Positions 48,158-58,344 are shown, numbered from the stretch's first letter. The stretch: 64,000 bases of DNA from Narthecium ossifragum (GCA_963920575.1 OY986973.1:12913397-12977396), one strand, 5' to 3'. A program made the numbers and translations. The notes: a model not told the origin generated them from the sequence alone.

Positions 48158-48171
48158 TCCCTCCTCCCTTC
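48158..48171 (-). promoter_or_regulatory. Polypurine tract of the F2 element
   Basis: The minus strand reads GAAGGGAGGAGGGA directly before the 3' LTR; CTTGAGGACAAGGCCAATTT lies just upstream, as in F1. Confidence 0.9.
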
Positions 48172-48187
48172 GAAATTGGCCTTGTCC

Positions 48188-50416
48188 TCAAGGCCTGAAT
48201 GTGATGAGGAAAGAGGGCTCTTCTCTTTCTCGAACCGGAGTGATGTGGCTGGACCGCAACTGTTGCTCTGTACTCGGCGGTGAGAATCCCGGTCTGGCCC
48301 ATGGTGGATCTAATGGTATCCGAAGCGGCGAGTCAGGGAGCCATGCTGCCGGTCTGGAAGAAGGGAACTGAAGCGCCGGTGGATCTGGGGGTCGCTGGAA
48401 CTCCAAGAAGTAGATGGCAGCTACAGATAGGTGGTTGTGCATAGTCATTGTCGGTCGTCCGGGATCGAAGACTAGATCAACTCGAATCGAGTCCTTCCAA
48501 GGTGGAAGTAGACCCAATAGGGCAGCTGAATACAATCGAGTGCAGTTGAGCTTGGATATTTCTCTGCATTTCTCGAAGGGGATCATCAGGGCTCTGGCTT
48601 CAACATCAATCCTCACGGTCAGAGTCGACAAAGTCGTTCTGAAACTTCGAGTGGTGGATGGATGCTGGGCGATGCTCTTGGATCTGATCAGTTGGAAGAT
48701 GGCAACCGAATAAGGAGGGTAGCTCCTTGGATAGCTCAGATCAGTTGGGGGATGCCTGATCAACTGAAGATGCGTAGGAAACATCTGGATCTGATCTGGT
48801 GGAAGCCTGAAATCAAGCTTGATCAAGTCGGATTGGCTGAGCTTGTTTGAACTTGGTGGGCTTGGATCAGATCTGACTTGGTCGAATTTGAGTGAATCCA
48901 ATTGATCCGGACTTCGCTTGAACTGGTCTGGATCTGGGCTTGATCGGATTTGGTTGGTGTAGCCAAATCTGGTTGTGCCTGGATTGAATCTGTCCAAGTA
49001 TTGTAAGCCGGAGTCTGACTCGATCGAGTGTGGAAGATGGAGTCGGACGATCAGGTTCAAACGGTGGTGATTTGATCTGATCTGATCTGATGGTTGAGAT
49101 CTGTCCAGTGCTTGAAGAAGCTTGGGATTGGATTGAGATCTGGCAGCTGGAGGTGGCCGGAACTCAATTGCTTGTGAGGGAAGCTCGTCGGAGTTTACAT
49201 CCCATGGGGAAGAGGTAGTGAGAGGATGGGGGTTTGATACGGTTGGCGGATCTGGAGGGGGTTTGGGGTCGGCCTCGGTAAGGATACGGGAAGGGTCAGG
49301 AGGTTTAGGGGACGGTCTTTGGTGGCTTGAGAGATCCTTCAGTGGGCCATGGAAGGAGGTTATGGTAGGATCAGGGGCAGGTAGGCAGCGATTACCTTGG
49401 GGGTTGCTGCCGGAGTTGAAGGAGATGGATTTGGGAGCTGGCTGATTTGGGGATGGAACGGGGTAGTAATGAGGAGGGCCTTGGTGGGGGTTACATGGTA
49501 CGGGGAGGGCATGAACTGAGGTAAGGTCAGTGGCTGCAGTTTTGTGGACTTCGGGTAGATTGCCGGAGATGACAATCGGCTGTAGGACTGGAGAACGGGG
49601 GGCCGTGGGTTGGTAGGGGGAAAGAGGGTGGCCTTGATTAGTGGTGGGGGCTGCCGAGGAGGAGTAGGGAGAGTTGCTGGTCGTGGGATGTGGTGTGGTT
49701 GGGTGAGGGGGCAGCGGGTGTTGTTCATGGTTTTGGTCATGGGGCAGCTCATGGGTAGGTGGAGTATGAGGAGTCCTAATCCCGGTAGAGCTGGGTTTAT
49801 GTTTTGCAATCCAAGTTGCAGCTAGAATGGGATTTTCTTTGGAAATCTGAACTCTGGTAGGGCTTGACTGATTTGTAGGAGAATATCGTTGGATCATTGC
49901 TTCCCATTGTTCTACTGAAGGGTAAGGCAAAGGGATCCAACTCTGGACAGCTTCCTTCCATTGTTCAGCTGTAGGGTAAGCCGTACTCCGAGTTTGACTA
50001 GGATTCCTAGTTGGAGTAGGATTTGCAATCCTAGTTCCAGTAGGATCTTGAGTCCAAGTCGTACTCTGAGTTTGACTCGAATCCCTAGTTGGAGTAGGAT
50101 TTGAAATCCTAGTTCCAGTAGGATTTGGAGTCCAAGTTGTACTCAAATAGCCATTGGTGTTTGTAGGTTTGGGTTGGTTGTAGGGAGTAGGTAATGGTTG
50201 ATACGGTGGTGATGGATTGTAGGGAAGACTAGTTGTACGGTGCGTAGGGAGGTGGCATAGGCTGCTGGTATGGTGGCGGAGAAAGGGTAGTGGGGCCAGG
50301 TATGGGTGAGGGATGGATAGAGGGCTCAAGGTTTGGATACTGGCTCGGTTCATAGGCAGGTTGGATGTGAGGTGGGTAATAGTAGGCTTGTGGAAGAATT
50401 GGGTTGTAGGCTGCAT
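48188..50416 (-). CDS. F2 retrotransposon protein, proline-rich, function unknown
   Basis: 742 residues from an ATG at 50416, although the first 60 or so probably do not belong to the protein: a Pro/Tyr-rich upstream frame (50229-50702) appears to join this one near 50230. Then come Pro/Thr repeats (PTGTRISNPTPTRD, PTGTRIANPTPTRN), the motif EQWEAMIQRYS...SPTRVQ...PILAATWI shared with F1, a long Pro/Ser-rich stretch and SYPPYSVAIFQLIRS at about 565-579. A more globular C-terminal part follows (FEKCREISKLNC, LLPPWKDSIRVDLVF), with IYFLEF and PWARPGFSPPS at the end. There are no zinc knuckle or enzyme motifs. It has a broken relative at 17441-19598. A Gag-like role is inference from position only. 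Confidence 0.75.
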   Translation of the reverse strand: MQPTTQFFHKPTITHLTSNLPMNRASIQTLSPLSIPHPYLAPLPFLRHHTSSLCHLPTHRTTSLPYNPSPPYQPLPTPYNQPKPTNTNGYLSTTWTPNPTGTRISNPTPTRDSSQTQSTTWTQDPTGTRIANPTPTRNPSQTRSTAYPTAEQWKEAVQSWIPLPYPSVEQWEAMIQRYSPTNQSSPTRVQISKENPILAATWIAKHKPSSTGIRTPHTPPTHELPHDQNHEQHPLPPHPTTPHPTTSNSPYSSSAAPTTNQGHPLSPYQPTAPRSPVLQPIVISGNLPEVHKTAATDLTSVHALPVPCNPHQGPPHYYPVPSPNQPAPKSISFNSGSNPQGNRCLPAPDPTITSFHGPLKDLSSHQRPSPKPPDPSRILTEADPKPPPDPPTVSNPHPLTTSSPWDVNSDELPSQAIEFRPPPAARSQSNPKLLQALDRSQPSDQIRSNHHRLNLIVRLHLPHSIESDSGLQYLDRFNPGTTRFGYTNQIRSSPDPDQFKRSPDQLDSLKFDQVRSDPSPPSSNKLSQSDLIKLDFRLPPDQIQMFPTHLQLIRHPPTDLSYPRSYPPYSVAIFQLIRSKSIAQHPSTTRSFRTTLSTLTVRIDVEARALMIPFEKCREISKLNCTRLYSAALLGLLPPWKDSIRVDLVFDPGRPTMTMHNHLSVAAIYFLEFQRPPDPPALQFPSSRPAAWLPDSPLRIPLDPPWARPGFSPPSTEQQLRSSHITPVREREEPSFLITFRP

Positions 50417-50645
50417 AGGGTGGAGGTTGGGTAGGGTTAGGGTTCTGTAGGGATGATGATGGAGGTAAAGGATAATGATGTGGAAGAGGGATTCGACCAG
50501 GTATAGGAGTAGGTCTGGTCGGATGAACAGTGATCCGTGTAGGGTTTGAGCAATTCACGGTATAACTAGGGTTTTGGCCAGGTACTCTTCCTGCCATGTG
50601 GACTCCTTCGGAAGGATTCGGGAGGGCACAGGTAAGAGGAAAGAG
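50229..50645 (-). pseudogene. Upstream Pro/Tyr-rich frame of the F2 protein
   Basis: In a different minus frame, an ATG at about 50597 (MAGRVPGQNPSY) near the PBS opens a Pro/Tyr-rich sequence (PPYAAYNPILPQAYYYPP, PPPYQQPMPPPYAPYN) that stops near 50229. The same style resumes in the main frame (YNPSPPYQPLPTPYNQP). A single frameshift, mutational or programmed, would link them. Confidence 0.55.
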
Positions 50646-50657
50646 CTCTGATGCCAA
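50646..50657 (-). promoter_or_regulatory. Primer-binding site of the F2 element
   Basis: The minus strand reads TGGCATCAGAGC, one base different from the initiator tRNA-Met complement; three bases inside the LTR end at 50661. Confidence 0.88.
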
Positions 50658-50660
50658 GTT

Positions 50661-51471
50661 GATACGATGCATCTTCTCAAGGGCTTTCGTACCGGGTCTC
50701 ATGCCTTATCTTAGATCCTCTTTAGCCAAATCTATGGCTAGGTCGAGAGATACCTTTAGGGTTTTAGGAGAAGGACCCTAGGTATTCGACGAGGAAGACG
50801 AAGACTAGAGGAGGAGATGGATGAGAAGAGGGATACCTTGCAGCTCCTCTAGGGTTGGCTGGCTTCTCTTGGAGATCCAAGCCTTGGAGAACGTGGTGGA
50901 TGGCTTGTAGTGGTGATGATGGTGGCGAAGGAGTGGACGGCAGCGGAGAAGGAGACCGGTGATGGAGAAGGACCGGCTGTAGAGAGAGATGAAGGTGGCT
51001 GGTGGATTATGAGGAAACTAGGTTACATCTACTTCTATATTACTTCTACTCCTAGGATTTATCTCTACTAAATAATAACTCTCATAAATTCGTCCATGCA
51101 TAATTACAAGCTATGGAGGTCCTTTTATAGAGGCCTACTACAACCTGAATACTACCTTGCTTTAATCAGCAAGTAACCAGACTTTCCTAATAAGACTCAA
51201 TCTTATCTCAACTTCCTAATAACAAGGACTCATAATAGGAACTGATTTAAGCAAATCATAAACTGAACTCAATCTAGGAAACTGACTCAATCAAGATAAC
51301 TACTAACTAGGAAATCAACTAAGTAAGCAAACCAGCTAGGAATAGGATTCCTTTGGCCGGCTGAGCTTAGAACGCCCAAAGGGACTTGGGTGCAGCCAAC
51401 TCCTTGGCGTGGGCCCATCCAAGCAAGGACGTGGGTCCCTTCTTGGAATGGCTCGGTTCGACCTCGTATCA
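50661..51471 (-). repeat. 5' LTR of the F2 element
   Basis: 811 bp. TATAAAA on the minus strand at 51123-51129. It has a short extra piece (near 51030) and lacks about 12 bp (near 51138) against the 3' LTR. Confidence 0.95.
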
Positions 51472-51794
51472 CGAAGCATCAAGCTTGCCGGAGGGTAATC
51501 ATAGTATGGGTCTAAACTACAATAATATAATATTATAACGGCGCCACGGGCCGTAAACAAGCAACAACACATTCAACCGAAATTTCGGCATTACGACGGC
51601 TTAAACAGCTGTCTCCCAAAATTCCTACAACGGGGATACAACCCCGGCCATGCAATCACACAACACGCCACAATTACAAATTAACACAAGTGGCACACCA
51701 GCGGCCTGCTCAATTATCTAACCATCCCAAGGGCATGACTCCCTTGGTTCAACCACAAGCCCCACACGGGGTTAAGCAAATATAAAGCATGCAA

Positions 51795-51796
<2 letters not shown>

Positions 51797-51846
<50 letters not shown>
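51797..51846. repeat. (TA)25 microsatellite
   Basis: Fifty bases of pure alternating TA inside the gypsy solo LTR 46274-53268. Confidence 0.97.
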
Positions 51847-51847
<1 letters not shown>

Positions 51848-54726
51848 CATGGCATGATTATTTAATTAAAAGCTAACTAAGCAGGAATAGTTAAATAGTT
51901 AAACCGACAAATCGATATCGAGGGTTCAAACACCCCAAACCTATCAAATCTAGCTTGTCAATCCTAGATGTTATTAAGAACATCAATTAAGGGCATTAGG
52001 TGAATTAAGCATGTATCTCGAAGGATTAAACACGGTAAAACATCGAAAATCCATTAAGAAGCTAAATTCCTGATTTCTACAGTAAATCCTAGTTAGAGGC
52101 GATGAAATCTTACCAATTCGACGTCCAAACGACGTCGAATTGGAAATTAAACTTGGGCAAATGTATATTAGCATACTAGGAACATGCAGTCCAAGAATTG
52201 GATTAATCTGCCTAATCTTCCCGGAATTCACTAATCAATTCACTAATTTTGGTCTCGTCGCAAATCCGAAGAAAAATCACCATAAATCATAGAAAACACC
52301 GAAAATTATGAAATCAACGGCAATTGAAAGTAGATTCGATGATCTACAACTTTCATCTTGAAAGTTACACGAGATCATGCTTACACAGCTCCGAAATTGG
52401 GCAAGAACCTGACTGTTCATCAAAGAACAGAGCATCGACGGAAATCCAAAAAACATGTAAAAATCCAGCTAAAATTGAAAACAAATCACATGAGAGGTAG
52501 ATCAAATGCTAGGCAAGCTTATAGGAACTAATTAGCACAAAGAAATCCACAAACCATCAAACCAAACCTTAGATCTAGCTTAACCTAAATATCAAGGTAG
52601 AAAGCCTACCTTAAACGCCAATTCCGTCTTCAATCCTTGCTAATCCGCCGTCCTCCGTCGCCTTTTCCGTCTCCAGCTCGTCGGAGCACCTCCGGGGGTC
52701 CTCCCACATCCGCTGCCATCGCCGTCGCCGGAGAAGGAAGAGGGCTGCCTGCGGAAGAGAGAGAGGGGAGGAAGGAGAAGGAGGAGGGGACCTCGCCGCC
52801 GCCTCCAGGCCGCCGGGGAAGGGACGGGATCGCCGCGGGAGAGAGGGAGGGTAGCCGCGGGAGAGAGAAGGAAAGGAAGGAGGAGGGGGGTCGGGCACGG
52901 GATGGCCGGGAAGAGGAAAAGAAGGAAAAGAAAGAGAAAGGAAAAGAAAGAGAGAAAAGGGGAAAAAGGAGAGAGAGAAAGTAAGTAGGAGAGAGAAGAG
53001 GGCTAAGCCAACTGATCGGATTGAATCCGATCAGGCTCCAAGTTGCGATCTCTACTGGATCTACTCAATCACGTACATCAATAAAGGTTGTGTGTGCACT
53101 ACGCAGGTGTGAAACCGATCACCAAGGCGTAATTTACCAAATTACCCTTGGGGTCCAAAAGCAGCGATACGATCAACCGATCGTAAACTAAGGCCAACCA
53201 AGCCAAACCACAAGACCAGACCCTCGACCTACCGCGGTCGGACCAGGTTGGAGGAACGGGTCCTCACACAGCCGATCTGAACCAGCTCAAGCCAGATCCG
53301 ATCAAGCTAACCAGATTCAGTCAATTGGACTCAAATCAAGTCCGATCAGGCCAATTCTGATCGATTGGAGCAATAGAGACCCGATACGAGAGGATTACGA
53401 ATAGACCGCTCGTATCACCTTGACATCGACCATGGCCTCACGGTCGATCGTCGGATCGACCGCCGCATCGACCGTGGGCCCTTGAGCATTGTTTTCTGGC
53501 TTTTCTTGAATGGTTTTCATTCGTGATTGATATCTAAACATGTTGGGAGGTTTACATGTTGTTTTCATGGAGTTTTCAAGGGATTTCTATTGAGATTGAG
53601 GATTGAATCGCGTGTATATCCCTTTTGAGTAAATTGATGGTTTGGCTTGCATTTAAATACATGTTTGGTTGGTGATTAAATGCTTAATTGATTGCTTAGC
53701 CATTAGCTAGCTATGAGTGCTAGCTAATGTGGAATTGTGGAACCTTAGCCTCTTGCCGGCGAGTGCCGAGGGCTATTGTATATTTGTTGAACCTATAACT
53801 GATGTTGTGGCATTTAGAGATATCTAGGGTAGATGTTTGTATAGGTTCATGCATTATATGCATTAGAGGCATATGAGGTTAGGCGGGCGATGGGTTGATC
53901 GCCGATCCGAGGCTCTCGGGTAGCTCGGATCTAGCCTTAGGACCGTGGCTGGGTAGTAAGGATTAGGGCGTGATTTAATTGAATCTCATGTTGTCGAGGA
54001 TGTGTTACAGTTGACTCTGATCAATGTTTTGAGGTTTAGAGGTCGTGTTGTCTTCCCAAGGCCAAGTACTAAGGATGGTTGTCGATGTGTTCCCGACGTG
54101 GTCCCCAAGGCATGGTATTCCAGCTTGGGTAAGGGTGATCTTGCATGTTACTGTTCTTTGGCCTCCTGGTAACATGTTCAGGAGAGAGGTTTCATGATAG
54201 GAGCCCTTGGGACATCGACAGGGTTGTGGGACCCGTGGCATCTATTAGACTTGAGCGGGGAGACAACACTGTCGTTGTTTCCTCCTTTCTGTGTGCCGTA
54301 GAGTAGAACCGTACTGAGCTTATCGCTCACTCCTACCCGGGCTGCGTTTACAGGTGCAGGCGCCATTTCTTCTTCAGTAGAGCCGGCAGGATTTGCATTT
54401 GGCGGCGCGAGTACTTCCAGAGGCGCTTGAGGTTGCTGGAGGATCGACTGTTGTACTTTTTGATAGTTTGTATATTATAAACGTCTTTTGAGAAATTTTG
54501 GATCATTGTATAAATCTTTTCTTTGGAGGAGTTTGATAAAGAATCTTGTATCTGTACAACTTGATGTATATACATATAAATTGAATTTTGGTTTCGCCTC
54601 TGGAATATAATTGTTTAAATTTATCTGTCTTTTTCGCTTTGTATCGCGCCAATTGGAGATGAATAGTGATGGGAACCCTCACGCCTCGTCCTGGATGGGT
54701 TTTCTGGGTCGGGGTGTGACAGAGCA

Positions 54727-55061
54727 TGACCTTCCTCTCTTTCACGATTGATGACTACATATCCAGGAATTGAACCTCTACGTTTTGGCTTGTCATCTTC
54801 TTCAAGAAGCTGGGTTATGAGGGCATTGTTGGAGGCATATAATTGGTAATACGCTGCTTCTTCTTCCTCCCACATGTTCATTTCACCCACAACATCAGGA
54901 GAAGGCGGCATAGAAAGACGCTCGTCGTCATAATCAGAGAAAGCCGATAGATGAGATGGGTCTATTCTAGAGCACATTTTCGCGGTGTGGTTGTGGACAT
55001 AACTTAGATGGATTTGGAAAGAGAATGAGAAGATGAAGTAGAGTGATAGTATGTGTTTCAT
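54727..55061 (-). pseudogene. Harbinger DDE transposase, N-terminal piece
   Basis: ATG at 55061 (an alternative, MCSRID, at 54977). The piece is rich in acidic residues and ends PGYVVINREREEGHA, where element B cuts it; the next residues (RLWNDYFLPNPTYDE) are at 25006 and leftward. The open frame beyond 54721 into the LTR is not part of the gene. Confidence 0.9.
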
Positions 55062-55691
55062 TTATAGAGAAGGTAGGAAGCATTTTTTGCGGGGAATACA
55101 TCCTGGTGAGAATTTAAGGCGGGAATGCATTTTGGTGGGAATTCATGTTGGCGGGAATTTAAGGCGGGAATGCATTTTGACGGGAATGCATGTTGGCGGG
55201 AATTTAAGGCAGTAATGCATTTTGGTGGGAATTCATCATGTTTTTATTTTTATCCAAATGATAAAAACTTAGTGTCAAATTAATTCTTAGAATGCATCTA
55301 ATCATGTAAAATGATCGATCGAAATTATTGAAAATTTAGGTATAATTTAAGTTGTAATATATTAAATGATTTTAAAAATTAAATTATATCAAATATTTGC
55401 TTTCAAAAATACTCAATATTGGTCTCATAACGAAGATATCGATGATATCTTTCCAATGAGACTAATTTCATAAAGTTTCAACATGTATATTTAAAGTTAT
55501 GATAAATATAGCCATTTTAATATAGAATGATATCAAGGGTAAAACCGTCATTCAACCCATTTGGAGAATCTACAGTGACTCACTGTAGCGGTCACTGTAG
55601 CATCTCTATCTCTATTATAGAGATAGAGTATGATTGGAGTGCCAACCGATCTCTATTTTGGAGAAATAGAGACGGGTTGGAGACGCTCTGA

Positions 55692-56330
55692 AGAAGACCC
55701 ATATATATATTAGATTTATGGTGTATTAGGCCATAGCCCTATAGCCCCAAATGTAGCCCCTCCTTGTTCATAGCCCTATATATTTTGCTAAAAACTCCTC
55801 TTTCACTGCTTTCATACGAATAACCCAAAAACACATAAAAATGACAATAATACCCTTACCCTTGTTTTATTTTATTTTTATTCCAGCATTTTCTCTCTCC
55901 TCTCTCCCCTGCGACAACCCTCCCGACCTCAGATCCATGCATTGTGACCCCGTGTCTCCTTCCCCGTGCGTACTTCCGATGAGATCCAACGCCCGGCGTC
56001 GTCCTCTGCTGCAACCCGATGCCGCCACCGCTGAGAACTGTCGGCTCTGGCCTCGCCGCATCCTCCATCTTCTCCTTTCCCCCCATATCCAACGACTCAT
56101 GGCGGCTCCGCTCCGTCCAACGACGCCCGACGCCGTTCCCCAAGCCCACCCAACCTCGTCCACGAGCTCCATTGCCGTCCGAGCTCTTCTCCTCTCTCGG
56201 ATTTGGTGCCACCACTGCCCAACAACGTCACCTCTCGTCGTCCCCTTCCCTCCCGAGCTCCTCTCCGACGCTTCCATGACCTCACCCGACGCCGTCCGCT
56301 CCCTCCGCGCCTCTCCTTGCTGACAGAACC
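55692..56330. other. Unassigned sequence right of the Harbinger element
   Basis: The first 150 bp are AT-rich, then a CT/GC-rich stretch with long open frames on both strands (for example 55841-56323) that show no domain. Its style resembles the GC-rich parts of LTRs in this window, but I cannot match it to one. GAACC at 56326-56330 is the TSD of the next element. Confidence 0.4.
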
Positions 56331-57851
56331 TGATACGACTTGAAAAGTGTCGTGGCTTAACAGTCTGATCAAAATTACAATAATTTCAGGTGCTCTACTT
56401 TAACTACTAAGAACTAGTAGATAGTGGAGAGTCTGAGTCGAGTCCACAGGGATTTAGGTGATTAAGATTGAATGCTTAGTGAGTTTCCTGCTAATAAGTT
56501 GAGAAAAGATTGCAAGTTGAAATTAAACTAAACTTATACTAAAGGATTTATGAATATGAGAGAAAGGACCACAGGATTCTTAATCAGTAACTAAGGATCT
56601 ACCAAGTCTTCCTAAGATCAGGACATGCAAACACGATGAATGGCTTCCTAATAATTGATAAGTGAATGGCTAGTTCTCCTTATCACTCAACAAGTTCTGT
56701 TTAGGATTCCTTGTTGGCAAGAACAATTATCTAAATGTCAGTAACCGAATGATTAGTTACGTTCACTGCTAATGAACCCTCTTATCAGGATGAGTTCATC
56801 GCAAATAATAACATGGATATGGATCTAAGTGTAAGATCGAGATGACTTTGCATCTCGATGGCCGTAACTACAAAGGTAAGATGCATGAAGGATTAGGGAT
56901 GGAACGTAATGGGACTAGCACTACTATAGTGGGACTAGCACTATACAATCCCTAATCACGAAGAAGATTCCATCCGAGATATCATGGGACTAGCATGATC
57001 CCCTTATTTGGATGAATCCAATCCAAGCCCTAACATACACAAGCTCTAGAATCAAGTGCAAGCAAGAACAATCCATACATCCAGCAAGAAATCAACACCA
57101 AGATATAGGAAAATAGAATCAATCCATAAAAGCCAAGTAATCGTGTATACAAACCCTAGATCTAAGAAATCCCTAGTAAAAACCCTAGTTACATCATAAG
57201 AATCCCATGGTTAGGGTTTTAGTTACTCATCTTCAGGGGTTGATCCATCGGTGAAAGTTGATGATCTCCTCCCGCCATGGATCTCCTCCAAAGAATCATC
57301 GAAGAAAAGATGGAAAAAGATAGGAAAACTCTCTTCAAAAACGTCTGGAAAAAGCCCCCCTCAAAATCCCTAAACAATGACTACTTATACTTATAGCCCA
57401 AGAAACAACCTCCCATGGATTAGATCTGAGCCGTCGATTTTTGACTCTGGTCGAGTCGGATCGATCGGTCCCTTGGAGTTGGATCGATCCGACTCCTTTA
57501 GTTGCTGATAACGCCCGAGCCGGATCGATCGGGTCATTGGAGTTGGATCGATCGTGCACATGTTGTTACACTACGTCTCGTGCTGGATCGATCCGTCATG
57601 CTGGGTCCGAACGATCCGGCAGTTGTTCATTGTTCCGTCGCTGGTTGAGTCGGATCGATCGCTCCTGTTGAGTCCGATCGATCTGACTTGTCAAAATCGC
57701 CAGAACACTCTTGTTTTAGCTCCAAAATTGATCTAACTCGTAGCACGGTCTGTTATACCTGAAATGAAATAAAAGTAGTCAGTACAGCATTGCTCGGGGC
57801 CCAACAAAGCCAAATTATAAGGGTGTTTTGTGCACTTTTCAAGTCTTATCA
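56331..57851. mobile_element. Solo LTR with 19-bp inverted ends (TSD GAACC)
   Basis: It starts TGATACGACTTGAAAAGTG and ends with the inverse of TGATAAGACTTGAAAAGTG. GAACC at 56326-56330 and 57852-57856. It contains GTCGAGTCCACAGGGATT (56437-56454), a segment common in plant Tat-like and other gypsy LTRs, and many GGATCGATC words at 57440-57690. The LTR sense is probably minus, by analogy to 5387-6907. 1521 bp. Confidence 0.9.
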
Positions 57852-58340
57852 GAACCCCCAACCCAAGATCCTCCTCTCGGATCCGGCGCCGCTAGCTCCC
57901 AACGCCATTGTCTCCGATCTCCAAATCGCCATCCAACCTCCGATCCTGCATCTCCATCGCCTCACGACCCTTTAGCCACCGTTTCCCGGCTAGATCCTGC
58001 CGTCGTCGCGCCGGCCTTTCCCCTCCCCCTGCTCGCTACCTTCTTCCCTGACGAGTACCTCCCTTCATCCTGGATTGGTTCAACCAAACCAACTGGCTTG
58101 AAATCGGTTCAGCCCGACCAAGCAATCTGAGTCTAATCTAATCCAGATCTAGTCAGATCCAGCCCATCATGCTCAATCACAGCTCAATCCGATCATATCC
58201 AGATCCAGCAATCCCGACTTGACCAGATTACAGCCAGATTGGCAGGTTTGGACCAGATTAGATCACATCTGAACGGGAATCGAGCCAGATTAAGCTGATT
58301 TACGCATCAAAATTGTACATAAAAATTGGAAAATTAACCA
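57852..58340. other. Unassigned GC-rich sequence
   Basis: Continuation of the 55692-56330 sequence after the solo LTR. No gene recognised. Confidence 0.4.
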
Positions 58341-58344
58341 TCTA

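Larger units (their letters stand above)
47351..51471 (-). mobile_element. Complete non-autonomous LTR element, family F2 (TSD CGAAG)
   Basis: 4121 bp with CGAAG at 47346-47350 and 51472-51476. LTRs 47351-48157 and 50661-51471, PBS 50646-50657, PPT 48158-48171. The LTRs differ at only a few bases plus two short indels, so this is among the youngest insertions here. The 2.5-kb interior has no pol; it holds one long sense ORF (48188-50416) with an upstream piece in another frame. Confidence 0.95.
46274..53268 (-). mobile_element. Solo LTR related to family B (TSD CAGCC), split by F2
   Basis: TGTCATGCCCCG to GGGTCCTCACA, with CAGCC at 46269-46273 and 53269-53273. Without the F2 element (47351-51471) it is about 2.9 kb. 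It resembles the LTR at 28962-36215 more than the LTRs of element B itself. Conserved LTR block at 46720-46790 (minus orientation). Confidence 0.92.
45037..53417 (+). mobile_element. Solo LTR, family F1, plus orientation (TSD CCGTG/CCTTG), split
   Basis: It begins TGATACGAGTCG and ends CGCTCGTATCA. Flanks CCGTG (45032-45036) and CCTTG (53418-53422), one mismatch. It is interrupted at 46274-53268 by a gypsy solo LTR. The F1 promoter lies near 45320 (CTCTATAAAAAGACC). Confidence 0.9.
25007..54721 (+). mobile_element. Chromovirus-like Ty3/gypsy element B (TSD GAGCA), heavily nested
   Basis: 5' LTR 25007-27438, PBS 27442-27453, gag from 27637, pol 36216-39062, 3' LTR from 39177 to 54721 in four pieces. 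GAGCA lies at 25002-25006 and 54722-54726. LTRs begin TGTGAGGGCCCG and end GGGGTGTGACA. AATTTCGGGACGAAATTC before the 3' LTR and a chromodomain-like C-terminus in pol point to a Tekay/Del-type chromovirus. The end of gag, the protease and the start of RT are missing, replaced by an inverted fragment of its own family. Removing later insertions leaves about 9 kb. Confidence 0.92.
39177..54721 (+). repeat. 3' LTR of element B, in four pieces
   Basis: Pieces at 39177-39709, 41948-42312, 44846-45036 and 53418-54721, collinear with the 5' LTR. They are separated by two D-family solo LTRs and one F1 solo LTR. The conserved LTR block is at 54301-54364. Confidence 0.93.
21084..55688 (-). mobile_element. 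PIF/Harbinger DNA transposon, split by element B
   Basis: The left end is GAGCATCTC (then a MITE), the right end the inverse of GAGCGTCTCCAACC; each is flanked by TGA (21081-21083, 55689-55691), the 3-bp TSD size of this superfamily. Subterminal regions are also inverted copies (for example ACTCCAATCAT near 21570 and the inverse near 55635). It holds the usual two genes: a Myb/SANT-like protein (22393-23360, plus strand) and a DDE transposase (minus strand, in two pieces). Subtracting element B with one TSD and the MITE leaves about 4.5 kb, a normal Harbinger size. Confidence 0.9.

Noticed and set aside
55841..56323. Possible secreted protein (hydrophobic start, then Pro/Ser/Arg-rich)
   Set aside because: The hydrophobic start comes from a T-rich stretch, overlapping frames are open on both strands, no family motif, and the region looks repetitive.
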